From: Aphanomyces cochlioides
Lineage: Eukaryota; Oomycota; Saprolegniomycetes; Saprolegniales; Verrucalvaceae
DNA length: 64,000 bases
Reading direction: 5' to 3'
Assembly: GCA_019828595.1 (NCBI GenBank)
Contig: JAHQRK010000016.1
Span: 868,001 to 932,000, forward strand
Under the pieces are notes generated by a model. It had not been told where the DNA came from. It searched no databases and worked only from the letters and a program-made list of their open reading frames with translations. This document shows positions 1 to 11,381 of the stretch, piece by piece; within the stretch, counting starts at the first letter, position 1, and the number at the start of each line of letters is the position of its first letter. A program made the position numbers and the translations under genes.

Positions 1-1289
1 TTGAGAATAAATTGAATTTCTTCCTTCGTTGGACTTGGCAACATGGTAATATCCGATTCTGAGTCAGTTGTGCCGGCTAAAGTGCCATTTTCCCATGGGA
101 GGTAAAACAAGACACGGCCGTCCGTGGTCTTGGGCACAATCAAACCCATGCGGTTGGGGCTGAAATGGTCTGGCAAGACCACGTGGACACCAGCAGCAGG
201 GACACAAATGTTTTGAGCATCAGGGTTGTCGAGGTGGCGAATACCGTCTAATTATAAGTGTCATTGAGTGATCGTATTGAATATTCAAACCTGTGAAGGG
301 ACCCGTTGCGTTCACGATGGCCTTGGCCTTAATTTCCCAGGCTTCACCTGTTTGAGTGTCTTGTACTTTGACGCCAGCAACGTTGCCCTTGTCGTCCTTG
401 AGGATAGCCGTAACTTGGATGTAGTTGGCCACAGTGGCGCCACTTTGGGCAGCGGTTAAAACAACGGACAAGTTCATGCGGGTGTCATTCATTTGACCAT
501 CATAGTAGACGACAGCACCCTTGAGACCATCCTTCTTCAAATTTGGGTATTGATACATGGCTTCTTCAGCATCAATGTAATAGCTGCTGGGCACAGAGCG
601 GTCCGAGCCAGCAACCAAATCGTACACCTATTTTGAATTAGCCAAGAAAATGTAAACTGAGCAGTACCTTGGCGCCGACCCACATGTACGGGATTTCCCA
701 CCAAGTGTAGATGGGAATCATAATGGGAAGAGGACGATTCATGTAAGGAGCTGCCGTCAACATGTGCTTGCGTTCTTCCAAGGCTTCCATGACCTGTTGC
801 CAAAATAAGCATAACGCCAACGACCGAATTGAATACCAATTTGTAGGCCGAGTAGTCAAGCTTCATGAAAGCAGTTTCCAAGTAGCGGATACCGCCATGG
901 ATCAACTTGGTTGAACGGCCAGAGGTACCGGCACCGAAATCGCTGCGTTCAATCAAAGCAACTTTCATGCCGCGAGTCGCAGCATCCAAAGCGCAGCCAG
1001 CACCGGTGGCACCGCCACCAATGACGACCACATCGTAAGACTCCTTCTTCAACTTGTTGATTAAATCCCCACGTTCAGGCACTTCCCATGGCACAATCAC
1101 GTGACCATCGTCGCATTGAATAGGCTTGACGTATTTGAGATGGCCATCCTTGTCCAAGTTGTGGCTTTCAGGATGATACACTTGTGTCTTATTTCTTGCA
1201 ACATTAGCTGTAGAATAAGCAGCCAACAGCGTTACAGACACTGCAGTGCCGCGCTTGAGAGGCGCCAAGACACTGAACATGGAAGCCAT
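1..1289 (-). CDS. FAD-dependent glycerol-3-phosphate dehydrogenase, mitochondrial (partial, 3' end off window)
   Basis: Oxidises glycerol-3-phosphate to dihydroxyacetone phosphate on the outer face of the inner mitochondrial membrane and passes electrons to ubiquinone. The ATG at 1289 opens a short hydrophobic, basic leader that fits a mitochondrial presequence. A classic FAD dinucleotide fold follows ([12 protein letters not shown], then [20 protein letters not shown]). Later exons carry the family blocks [30 protein letters not shown] and [15 protein letters not shown]. Three introns of about 40-50 nt are seen near 806-850, 629-667 and 243-289; removing them gives one continuous frame. The frame is still open at base 1, so the C-terminal part, where the animal enzyme has EF-hands, is not visible. 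The family call is secure; the exact splice bases are read by eye. Confidence 0.93.
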
Positions 1290-2226
1290 GGAGTTGAAAT
1301 TCCAAAATGAATCTTGGGGAAGTCGACGACAAATCGCCACAGAAAGGAAAATCTTCAACGTGCATTTGATTGGATAAAATGAATGAAATATGTAAGTTTG
1401 ATTGGCTGAGAATAGTCGATCGGTTGGGATTCCGGATAAATTTTGAGTTTAAGCAATTCAATGAAGGAATATCCGGACAACCTTACAAACCCCTTCGTGA
1501 TGAGACATCGCTGTTGAGGGATGTGCGTCGCAGAGGTGGCACATCTACGGCGTACACAGTTGTGGCCATGCGATTTCTCGCGCTCGGATAGCTTGGGAGA
1601 GAGCATCAAGGGCGAGGAATACCTATGTTGTCTCTGCGTAGCTTTGTGCCAAAGCCGTCGTGCCTGGGACATTGAGAGCTGGAAAACAACAGAGTTGATG
1701 GTAAAAACGCTTGTGAGGCGTTCGTGTTGAGGCATTGTGGCTTTGATGCAACGTTGGGTTGACCATCCCTTTGAGAACATCGGTCAAGAGTTTGTCGAGC
1801 TATGAGCATTATTCAACGTGTGATGCACCACTTCAAAAGGTTGTTTGCTTGCTAAACACTATTCTCTGATCAAAACGACAGAGGAAGTAAACTTCCAGCT
1901 GGAACTTCCTCAATTTCTCAGTTTCCATGATGCTTTGTACGACCATGACTGCAGTGGTGGGAACCAGAAGTGCGCATATGGTAGGCAGCCTGGGTGATGG
2001 AGCACTTCACCCTCACAGCTATATCGCCTTGTAGACGAAGCCACAGGATGGGCTGTCTGAAGCTCCTTGTGCACAGCGGATCGAGAATTGCCCGGTCGCG
2101 TCTCAAAATTGTAGTGCTAACGGGACAAGGACAGGAAGAGCACGAAAAGAGTGGAAAATGTTACGGGTTTCTAATATATTAGCACAGGACCTCGTTGTGG
2201 TTCTCAGGAGCATTCCGTTGCCTCGC
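1290..2226. other. Intergenic, no gene supported
   Basis: About 940 bases between the start of the dehydrogenase and the stop of the next minus-strand gene. Short open frames on both strands show no domain or coding texture. Two copies of TTTGATTGG(A/C)T lie at 1365-1375 and 1397-1407, 76-118 bases upstream of the dehydrogenase ATG, and look like CCAAT-type promoter elements. Confidence 0.5.
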
Positions 2227-3955
2227 TCATAAGCTAGCAAGCGAAGAACGTTGTCGAATCGCTCGACTGGGACCACGTTCACAGCGGCTACAGACGCACT
2301 TGCCATTGATTGCTGGGCAATGCATAATGAAGCTGTGGCTTACGTACGATTTGTGGTTTGTGCAAAATTGTCGGTCGCATACGCGGCAATAATGCAAACC
2401 TGTCCAGGACGATGACATCTTGACTTCTTCGATGCAAATGTAGCATTGATCTCGTGCAATGGCTGGAATTGACGGTGCAACTGGTGGCAATTGGACTGGA
2501 TTTGTCGCCATGTAAGTCGATTGAGCAGACTTGCTCACGAGGCCAAAAGCATTGGTGGCTTCAACAGTGAACTTGTACGTCTCTCCGAATCGAAGGCCAG
2601 AAAGAGAGCACGAACACGGAAGTGGGCTTTCTGTGAGCTTGACGTACTTCGATGTACCTCCTTCGTCGGTCCACCGCACACAGTAACACACAATGGCAAC
2701 ACCATTGTCAACTGGTCGTTCCCACTTGATTTTTAGATTCGCTTCGTTGTGCGTTTGGTCTTCTTTAGTGTCCAAAGTGACTTCGACGCGAGTTGGTGCG
2801 TTGGGTGGAAGTTTGCGGAACAAACGTAGCATAAAGTTAGCGTCGCCATAGATGAAAGCACGGAGGGGAAAGAATAGCAGTATACTCATCACGATGGCTT
2901 CGTCAAGCCAAAACCAATACTTGGCGTAATATCCAAGCCAAGTGGTTTCGTCTTCAGGGGATTCCGTCGATGGAGAGGCTGTCGTAGAGGGCTTCATGGT
3001 GGAACGAGGCTGAACATGAGCTTCGTCATGGCTGCATTCGACTTCAACCCGTGCACTTCGACCGAATGAGTTCCAAGTCGTGATTCGATAATTCTTATCC
3101 GTTGCGTCGTCATCAACATGTTCACTGTGGCTCGTTTCTTGACCAAAGGTGAGCGTTTGCCACTTGCTGTCTCGTTGAACCTAAAATGAATGATGAACTT
3201 GATGTACAGCGACGTTGTTAACCTGCAACTGGTAGTGGGATGCTCTATCTTCGGTGGGCGTCCAACGAACTTTGATTTTGGGTGGACGAGATGGTTTATG
3301 AACAACGACGCAAGAGGTTTCCTTGACCTCAACAGGCGCTACAGATAGGATAAAACCAAAGAAGAAAGAGCATTCGTACCTTTGCCCACTTGAGCAATTT
3401 TTCGTTTCATCATCAAGGCAAGTTGCTGACGGTGCAGCGAACTGGCGATTCCAAGTTCCTTCATCCGTTCGCCGTTATTGTCCATGAGGAGTGGAAACGT
3501 GTAGCCCGAGACAAAATGATCTCGAAAGAGTTGTGCATACTGGGGCAAATGCACCGAGTAGGCGACCCAATCTGCAACTTCATCCACGGTCATTTCAGCC
3601 CCCAATTGATCCCAACGGGAATCTAGTTCCTCCGTTGAGACAAACGAGTCCGAGTCTTTGTCAAGCGAATTGAATTCTTTCGATACATGCTCGACTTGCA
3701 ACACCTGTAGATGATGAGAAATTGCCCTATCTTGATCCAGTGCACCTTTCTCATTTCGTCTTTTTCCACGCGTCCGCTCGCATCACGATCAAACACTTGG
3801 TGCAGTTTGGATCTCAACGCTGAGAGCTCTTCAGGGTCCATGACTCCATCTTCGTCTTCGTCTTCGAGAGCAAAATTGGCCTGGGAATATCCAAGTCTTG
3901 TGCAAAGCATCGCGAGAAGCGTAGCGACGAGCAGTGAGCGCTGGACCATCCGCAT
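2227..3955 (-). CDS. STIM-like membrane protein: signal peptide, EF-hands, SAM, FN3, TM, FN3, zinc finger
   Basis: Probable single-pass membrane protein, calcium-sensing by inference. From the ATG at 3955: a signal peptide ending near RLGYSQA; EF-hand loops DEDEDGVMDPEE and DRDASGRVEKDE, and after the first intron DKDSDSFVSTEE; a SAM domain (DEVADWVAYSVHLPQYAQLF through MKELGI); a fibronectin III-like segment split by introns; a hydrophobic span (AIVMSILLFFPLRAFIYG); a second FN3 domain; and a C-terminal Cys/His zinc module with several CxxC pairs. Introns near 3705-3745, 3340-3380 and 3182-3222. EF-hands plus SAM before a single membrane span is the order of the ER calcium sensor STIM; there the cytosolic part is a coiled coil that gates Orai channels, here it is FN3 plus zinc finger. 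STIM function is not shown. An ATG at 3949 is an alternative start. Confidence 0.8.
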
Positions 3956-4693
3956 CGTCCGGTGTGCGGCCCACGGCAAGTTGCTTTCTTGGGAAAGATT
4001 GACTGTACTGTTTGGACCAATTGCCGTCTCCTCTCATATCCGGATTTTATCCGGATCAGCTTTTTTGTATGACAGGGGTGGCGATACATCCAATCTCATG
4101 TCAAGCCACGTGTAGCCACATCTATAGTCCCATGAACGACAGAGTTCTCGTTCATTCCAGCATAGAAACGAGGCCAAAGTAGATTTCACGGCAAACGTTG
4201 GCAGAAGAGAGACTTTTCTTGCTCACCAGGACTTCAACTTGCTCGTGCTTAATATCCTTCCAAGCCAACCTTCGGCCCAAGGACTACAGCAATGGCGTCA
4301 ATGACAATATACACTATACCTCCAGCTCTAGAGAAGTTCTAGCTTCGTGATTCCTCCCAGCCCAGAGCCAGAAGAGATTGAATTAATTCGGACCGAACAA
4401 AAATTTGCATTTGTTTATGCAAGCTAGACGGAATGAAGACCAAAGTGCTCGTCAAATGAGGCTCCCATCACGCTGAGAGGTATACCCAAGGACAAGCCAT
4501 AGAGAACCAAGGTGTTTGTCGTCCGGGGGCTAGGCTTGTATTTCTAGTGTTTTTCTTGGTGATGGATTTCTCACTTTCCAACATTGCTTGCGCTGAGTCA
4601 GACTGCCAGGAGGATGCTCGGAGTCCCGCATCAATTACCAAACATGCAAGGTTTACAGTGATCGAGAGATGCTACAATATCGTTTGGGTTAAA
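3956..4693. other. Intergenic, no gene supported
   Basis: About 740 bases between two minus-strand genes. A plus-strand open frame from 4547 runs into the antisense of the coiled-coil gene and has no recognisable domain. This stretch should hold the promoter of the STIM-like gene and the 3' UTR side of the coiled-coil gene. Confidence 0.4.
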
Positions 4694-6589
4694 TTAAAAC
4701 ACGGCGGAAGAAGTGTGCTTGGACGACTTGAGGCTATTCCTCTTTTGGATCAAGCTTGGGATTTCGTCATAAGGCGATCGGAACGGCGACGGCTCGACGG
4801 CAACCTTGTTTTCTTCCTTGACATGTTTAAAAGCAGTCTTCATCGGTGGCGGACTCGATTGATAAAACCCTGACGAGCTGGACTCTTGTGGCGTTCTCGC
4901 TCGCAGAGATGGCAATTCTTCGCGCAAGGACGCACTGGCACCATCGCTGCTTGCTGGTCGTTTCTTCTTTTTTGTTTTCGTACCGAGCACTTCGTCAATC
5001 TTTTTGCTCGCTTTCTTCCATTTCTTTGTGATTTTGACATGCTCCATCGTCTCGACAATGGCGTCTCGTTGAATTTTCGACTTGACTGATGCTGCTTTGC
5101 GCTGTCGGATCAAGTCCACTTTCTGCTGCAGCATCGACTCGGTCCTCTCTTCGGCTTCTCGGATTTTCCGCAGGGTCTCAAGTCGTTTGTATTCTTGGAT
5201 TCGCTTGATCCGATCCACGTTGCTTAGCTTGAGCTGCTTCTGGATTATTCGTTGCTCGCGTCGCAGTTGGAGCTCTCGATTGTGTGCGTCTTGGAGATGT
5301 TGAACGTTTTCCTCGATCTCTCGCTGTTTTTGGAGCAGCGTGTTTTTCTTTCGCTCATCTTCACGACGTGCTTCTTCGAGAACCATCTGCCGCTTGCGTT
5401 CCAAGAGCTCCATCTCCTGGTGGGCGAGCTCCCTCTGTCGTTCTTGCTCTTGCTTCATTTGAGCCCGGAGCATCTCAGATTGGCGCTGCTTGTGTCGAAT
5501 TTCACGCTTGCGTTGTAGCTCTACACGTCGTGCTTGCTTGAGATTTTTGTGAATTCGCTTCGTGACAATTTCTCTCCGCTCTTCCATTTCAGCGGCTCTC
5601 TGCTCGCGCTGTTCTTCGAGCATGCGATTTCGTGTCTCCTCAGCAAGCGTGAGCTCCATAAGCCTTGCTTGGATCTCTTCCTGCTGCTTCGCTACTATGG
5701 CTTCTGTCTTGAGGCGATGTTCCTCGGCTTTTTTTCGCCGCTCTTCGTCGCGCATCTTGGCTTCGATTTTGCGGAGTCGTTCTTGCCGAGCCTTTTGGTC
5801 GGCTAATTCCTTGTCCTTTTGAAACATTTGAGCAGCGACTTGCCGCCTACGTTCCTCCGCAGCGTCTTCCTGGGCTTTCTTCTGGAGCTCACGTATGCGC
5901 TTGATTTCAGCTAGTTCTTTGAGTCTTTGGGCTTTCTCGGCCTCCATTTGGTCGTGCATGGCTTTCTCTCGCACGAGTTTGGCCGCCGCTTCTTCAGCCA
6001 GTCGATTCATCTTCATTTCAAACTCGAGCATTTGTTCAATCTCTCGCTGTTGTCGGAATTGCACTTTTTCCAGTCGGCGTTGCTCCATGTCGATCATACT
6101 TGCAGCTTGATCTTTCTCGGGGCTGTTGCTCTTCTTTGGCGAGTTGGATGGGGACCGCTTCGTGTTTTCCTCCGCGGCGCCGTCTTCGTCAGACAAGATT
6201 TTCTTCTTTTCAGCCCGCACAAGCTTCATTTGTTCATGTCGGCGCATGCTATAAGCTTCATGGCGCATCTTTTGTACGGCAGGCGAGACGCCATTGTCTC
6301 CAAACGAGTCCAAGTCTCGGATTTTGAGGGTCTCTGGATTCACGCCCGTGCGCAAACAAGCTTCAGCTGATCGTGGCGTGAGCACAATCTTTTCTGGAGG
6401 TGGATTGATGCCGTTGGCTTTGACAGTCGACAGTGTTGAAAACACTTCTTCAATAGTTTGAGGTCTGAGCTTAGGCCTTTTCTTCTTCTTCTTTGCTTTG
6501 GACGGACTCTCGATCATGCTTTGTGCAGGGCTAGCGCTCTCCTGGGGATTCGCTTCGTCTGGCGACATCGACAACGGCTTGGATGTCAT
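4694..6589 (-). CDS. Long coiled-coil protein, CCDC177-like N-terminal block
   Basis: A single uninterrupted exon of about 631 codons. The open frame extends a little upstream, but the first ATG is at 6589. The first 60 residues are Ser/Pro/Lys-rich, with a KKKKKRPK basic patch that could be a nuclear signal. A short conserved-looking block follows (VLTPRSAEACLRTGVNPETL, then SPAVQKMRHEAY), resembling the N-terminal block of vertebrate CCDC177. From about residue 140 to 530 the protein is almost entirely charged helix rich in Arg, Glu, Gln and Lys, typical of a long single coiled coil or single alpha-helix. The C-terminus is Ser-rich. No enzyme motif is visible. A cytoskeletal or axonemal structural role is an inference from composition only. 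Many open frames on the opposite strand are shadows of this repetitive codon usage. Confidence 0.8.
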   Translation of the reverse strand: MTSKPLSMSPDEANPQESASPAQSMIESPSKAKKKKKRPKLRPQTIEEVFSTLSTVKANGINPPPEKIVLTPRSAEACLRTGVNPETLKIRDLDSFGDNGVSPAVQKMRHEAYSMRRHEQMKLVRAEKKKILSDEDGAAEENTKRSPSNSPKKSNSPEKDQAASMIDMEQRRLEKVQFRQQREIEQMLEFEMKMNRLAEEAAAKLVREKAMHDQMEAEKAQRLKELAEIKRIRELQKKAQEDAAEERRRQVAAQMFQKDKELADQKARQERLRKIEAKMRDEERRKKAEEHRLKTEAIVAKQQEEIQARLMELTLAEETRNRMLEEQREQRAAEMEERREIVTKRIHKNLKQARRVELQRKREIRHKQRQSEMLRAQMKQEQERQRELAHQEMELLERKRQMVLEEARREDERKKNTLLQKQREIEENVQHLQDAHNRELQLRREQRIIQKQLKLSNVDRIKRIQEYKRLETLRKIREAEERTESMLQQKVDLIRQRKAASVKSKIQRDAIVETMEHVKITKKWKKASKKIDEVLGTKTKKKKRPASSDGASASLREELPSLRARTPQESSSSGFYQSSPPPMKTAFKHVKEENKVAVEPSPFRSPYDEIPSLIQKRNSLKSSKHTSSAVF

Positions 6590-6761
6590 CCGCCAGTTTA
6601 TATTTTTGTCTTGCCGACCCAACGCCACTATTTATAGCGTCTCGTGCGGTTACGACCGTGTTCAACAACGCAAGGAGATCTCTCATCAGTGCACGTCATT
6701 GATCTCGTCTAGACTAACTAAAATGTTGGAAGACAATAAGTTGACATGCAAAATCGTCTTG

Positions 6762-8910
6762 TTATGCAACGCTGCGTACAAGATCTGGCTTTAGGTAGAC
6801 AGCCTGGAGAACTTTGCCCACTGCGTGAGTGTGGCGCTCTCGAAAGACAAGCGGCCAGTCGGGACGCATGTACTCTGGCGAATGCACAAACTCGAAGCGA
6901 AGGCGCACAGTGTGACTCTTCTCGTCCAAGATAGCCACTACCTTGGCCACTTGTTGAATTGGCCCAGCGTGGATCACCCCTTGAGTGTTCTCCTTGAGAA
7001 CGACCGACGCATTCAAGAGCTGCACTTCGGCATCGAACTGCCGAGTTGCCATCGGCTACACAATATTCTAAGACTACCACAGGATAAATCAAGCGTACAC
7101 TTAGGCTAGGATGGACGAGCATCATGCCACGGCGCAATGTTGTCATGTCAATCTACAAAATCAAAGAATGAATACCTTGGTAGCTCGTGCTGCAAACCTC
7201 GTCATTATCGAGGGAAGTCACGAGGAGAGCTGCTGTCTGACCAGCAAAAATGCTCTTGGCTGGCGTACGCTGCACTTCGATGCTCTTGACGTGGACGCCA
7301 TAAAATGAACCCGAGTTTGTTGGGCCGAGTAAGAGGGATTCACCGACGTGCACCGTGCCACTAAATGCATTCGATTTCAACGTTGAAGCACGATATTTTT
7401 ACCTCTTGACGAGGCCAGTGACAATCGTGCCAACATCCTCCGATTGAAAATGACCACTGATGTGAAATTCCGATGTACAATTGCGAACCGATGGCCATGA
7501 CTAACCCAAGAGACTTAGAAGCCACAAATAATGGCTAATTTACCCGTGTGGGGTCAATCGATGCGAGGAATTGCTGCAGAAATGGCATGCTAGCAGCAGA
7601 GTTAAGCATCCAGTAATGATAGAACGATTACTTTGCACCCGAGACGTTTGACACTTGAAATATCGGTACTGCATTGGTATCTTGAAGAGAATTGTATGTT
7701 TCAAGTTGGGAAGCGTCCGTAATGTAGTATGGAGTCTTAGCAACATCCATCGACTAGTCACACAGTTAATTTTGTATTGCGCGGGCAAAACCAACGGCAA
7801 GAAGAGTGTTGATTTCCTGTAATGTCTGGGATATCCTTGGGGCATCGACAATATCGACTTTGGTTACGACAACAAACACTGAAATCTATACTGGATGAGC
7901 CACAGGAGGTGGGCAAGTGGGGGTACCTCTAGACCCAAGACAATCTTTAAATGCTCCCGGGTCATGCTCTGAACGCCAGACTTGGCGTCCACGACCAGCA
8001 TTGAATAGTCTGGAAACTGGCTGGTCAAGCCAGAGGCTAGTTTTGTGAGTTTGAGCGCTGCCGTCGGTCGTGTGAGGAATGTGTACCTGTGATCTTGAGG
8101 TACCGCTGGTGGCCAGCCAAATCGCTCAACATGATCAATTTTGTACTCTGTGCATCGATGCTGGAAGTGTTTCTGCTTTCAAGTGTGCTGAATTTACAAA
8201 TCTTGCCGTCCTTTGTCACTCCTACGACGATCGAAAATGTCAGCCTGTTTGTTAGGGCCGTCACATGCCCATAATCTGCTCGCTGATGCTCGAAGTTCGA
8301 CCATTCTCAATTTCGTGAAGGTGGCTGAGAGAACCCACTCAGTTGAGTATGTCGAGAAAGAGTAAGTACCGAAAGACTTGCATACGAGCAAGACCATTGC
8401 CATCATCCAAGCACCCACGAGTGAGGACCCCAATCAAAGTCGACTTGCCACTGTCGACATCACCGATGACAGACACTACATGATCGTCAGTAGACTGAAC
8501 GCTCATGGGACAAGTACCCCGCACTTGCTTCTTCGCATGGGTCTCTGCAATTCGAGACACAGCCACTCGAGCAGCCTTGTACGAAGGTTGCGATCCCTCT
8601 CTAAACGATTGCACTTGCATTTTCGCCGAGAGCACCTGGCACATTCGAAAGAGTGTGTTCAAACTCTTTTCCAAATCTTCCGGTGGCATTCCAATCACTA
8701 ATCCATCGTCCGCGACGCCGAGTTCATAGTAGGCATAGCCGTGGCCTTCATTGAGACGCCAATTGAGCTGTGTCACCAGGTGTTGAAATCGATCTGTACA
8801 TGGCATTCCAGAGACATGAAGCTAGCGTTTCAGATACCTGCTGATGGATTGAGCAATTGCAGCTTATATTCCACGTTTCCCTGCTCGACTTCGGCCGGTA
8901 AGCACTTCAT
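6762..8910 (-). CDS. GTPBP1/GTPBP2-family translational GTPase
   Basis: EF1A-like GTPase of the GTPBP1/2 family, which acts at ribosomes in surveillance or rescue. The ATG at 8910 gives the family N-terminus ([20 protein letters not shown]). G1 is GDVDSGKS, followed by [20 protein letters not shown]3 is DLAGHQRY; G4 is TKVD in [11 protein letters not shown]. Next come [27 protein letters not shown], an EF-Tu domain 2 segment ([19 protein letters not shown]) and the beta-barrel C-terminus ending [15 protein letters not shown]. About nine introns of 40-55 nt are needed. One, 8222-8268, keeps frame only if its donor is GC (GCATGT) rather than GT. All G motifs look intact, so the enzyme should be active. 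Confidence 0.88.
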
Positions 8911-9580
8911 CTCGGTGATGCTTGTGCTGCTCTGTGGTGGGCTTTTTGTCCCGCCGCGTGATCAAGAGAGTGCTGGTCTTGGTGTAACCACACGAAACTT
9001 CCTACGGCTTTGTTATAATTCGTAGAGTCATAAATACCAGAACACTTCACTCATTTCAAATGTCCATCGAGAATTCTAACATGTTATAATTAAGTTCTCG
9101 AATCCACTGCGAATCTTCTGTTGCCAGAATCGACATTTGGTCAACAATCCACGACGTTGCTCGACGCGACGCAGTCAGAGTCCTTTGTTGAGCATATTCT
9201 TTGAGCTTTACATTCGTCAATGGAGCCGACACTCGTGGTGTATTTATAGCCTGCAACTTTCTTGTGTACATTTACTGAGAAGGTTCTGAGTGCATCTCCA
9301 TACCACGAGGGGCATGGACCGGGATTTTATTGGGGCATCTCCTGGAGACTGCATAAAGTCAACATGAATTATGGTAAACTTGTCCATACATGAGTCCATT
9401 GGAAAAGGATGGAAGGTGTTTGGTCGTCGTTGTATTGACCGACAGAATGCTGGCGATTTGATGAGCCATCGATGTAACGCTAACGCGGCATCTGTGCACT
9501 TTCCGAGTAAAAGGCGTAATGAGAATCCTGCCAATGGGTTGATGGACCTGGTCTTGGTTAACAAAACGACGAGCAAGTTC
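8911..9580. other. Intergenic, uncertain minus-strand open frames
   Basis: About 670 bases between bZIP gene 1 and the GTPase start. Minus-strand open frames at 9056-9271 and 9244-9609 are uninterrupted but show no domain or convincing splice link to the bZIP gene. They could be 3' UTR or an unrecognised small gene. Confidence 0.35.
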
Positions 9581-10849
9581 TCATAAATTATGAGCCATAG
9601 GAGATGCAAGGGCTAGAAGCTTGGCTGGTGCAGTAGGATGTCGCACCAAGGCTGCATGCACTTTCAAACTTGCTTCGACAAATATAAGCAACGTCGTAGC
9701 CCATTCGCGAAACGTGTTGTTGAAACACTGAGATTTTTCTATCGTCAGGGGTGTATGAGAGATCGCATCCCCACAATTGCGCCTCCTCGTCCATGGTAAC
9801 GTAACCTTGTTTTGTAAAGTAATGGGAGTTGAGATGGAGGATACGAGCACGTGTGCGGCATGGTGCCAATCGCTCAAGAACCACCCTAGAAATTAAGTCA
9901 GAATGTGCCAGAATTGCCATGGTGCGACGTACCATGCCATACGATTTCGCTGTAGCGCTCCAGAAGGCAGAATTTCGTCGTCGTGAATGTTTTGTCCAAC
10001 AAACACGACACGGTCTTCCTCTCGATATTCTCGCCCCAAGTAGTTGACAGTCTCGCTCGGGTTGGTGATTGTATGGCGGTAAATCATTTGGTCTGGCATG
10101 CCGTCCAGTACCTAAAATGTGGTCAAAGAAGCAGGGGAAATCTAGCTTACCTCAGTGTGGAGGATCACAAATCCCCCAAGCATCATTGTTCGCCACACGT
10201 GGTCACGGAACGAATGCGCAACCAGCTCCAATGGTAAATCTACTTCCTTCTGGTATCGCCAGATATATTGAATTTCATCTGGGTTGGCAAAATCAATATC
10301 GAAATCGCCACTTATTTCTTCCGATTGCACTGAGGGAAATGCATAGCGCTGGAAAACTGCTTCGGTATTGAGGTATAAATGTGCGGTTATCCATTCGTAA
10401 CCCATGGATCGTGATCTTGTACTTGCAAGAAGTGTTACGTTCCGCCAAGTTCGCGAAGGTGAGCTTAGAGTCGCCTATAAATTGCATGAGGACAATGAAG
10501 ATGTAACATTGCTTACTCCATGGCGTGTTTGGATATTGACCCAATCTTTGAGAATTTCAATCAGTTCCTTCTGTTCTTGGTGTTTCCCTCGAAGTTGTCG
10601 GTTCGTATGAAGCGCGCGGAACGTTTCCTCGCGCAGACCTGTCGCTACTTCCTTCCACGGCAATGCGTCGGACCTTGAACCATTCACTGGCTCTAACTTG
10701 AGCCGTCTCAACTCCGCTTCGAGCGATGCAACTTCATCCTTCAGTGAGACCATTTGATTAACCAAACGCGCTTGAAACAAGCGCTGTTTCTCTCTGTTGT
10801 ACTGGCGCTTCTTCAGCTTCGCTTCATCGATCGGGCAGTCGACTTTCAT
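9581..10849 (-). CDS. bZIP transcription factor 1, with long shared C-terminal region
   Basis: The ATG at 10849 is followed by a basic region and zipper (KKRQYNREKQRLFQARLVNQ, then heptad Leu/Val), which would bind DNA as a dimer. The rest is a region of about 250 residues that aligns block for block with the second bZIP gene at 38.1-39.3 kb: EWITAHLYLNTEAVF, FDIDFANPDE, and a segment ending RNRMAW that meets an intron at the same codon position in both genes. Introns near 10439-10481, 10101-10141 and 9881-9927. The 3' end is unsure: the frame running from WVVLERLAPC stops near 9588, but the stretch LLIFVEASLKVHAALV, which resembles the tail of bZIP 2, is in another frame ending at 9581. This suggests a one-base lesion or error near 9710. 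Confidence 0.72.
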
Positions 10850-11381
10850 GGCCTTCCTTGGAATTACAGTGTAAGAACAATTTCGCACTCGTACGAGTAG
10901 GTCCGTAGTACGTACCGTACTAAATCAGTACTTTGTAGTACTACCGTATTAATAGGAAATCCAGGACATACACTGTACACTTCCACATTCTGTGTACTGT
11001 ACTACTAGTAGTACTTACTATTTTGGTCAAATTAACTGTAAACTGAATCTTGATCGAGTCTTTAAGAAGGATCATGCTGACAAAGATTTTGCCAACATCA
11101 CTGCACTTTAGCCAGAAGGAGTCTTGCGCGTGGCGGTGAGCTCTGATGTTTCTGTTGGCCAGCTTTGTGAAACCTGGAATCCTTGCTTGAGGTTGGAGTT
11201 ATCTGGAGAGCGACAAAAGTTTGGATTGATCGTACGTATCAACAACGACATGACGAGGTGAGAACTATCCCTGATATAGCAATGGTGAGGCACACTATTG
11301 AGGTAAGACAAACATTTTCAGGCTCGGAAAGGGCGAGCAAAAATTTCGAAAATTTGCACGGTGAATCAACGTGATCGAGCG
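10850..11381. promoter_or_regulatory. Divergent intergenic region with a GTAC-dense patch
   Basis: About 530 bases between bZIP gene 1 (minus) and the dynein gene (plus), so it should contain both promoters. From 10891 to 11014 the tetramer GTAC occurs ten times (starts 10891, 10908, 10912, 10917, 10928, 10938, 10975, 10994, 10999, 11011), several as TAGTAC or AGTACT. About half an occurrence would be expected by chance. A role in regulation is inferred from position only. Confidence 0.5.

Noticed and set aside
1355..1809. Minus-strand open frames upstream of the dehydrogenase.
   Set aside because: No recognisable domain, overlapping frames on both strands of similar length, and promoter-like CCAAT words in the same place.
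4840..6370. Many Ser/Leu/Phe-rich open frames on the plus strand.
   Set aside because: They are antisense to the Arg/Glu/Gln-rich coiled-coil gene, whose codons rarely make stops when reversed.
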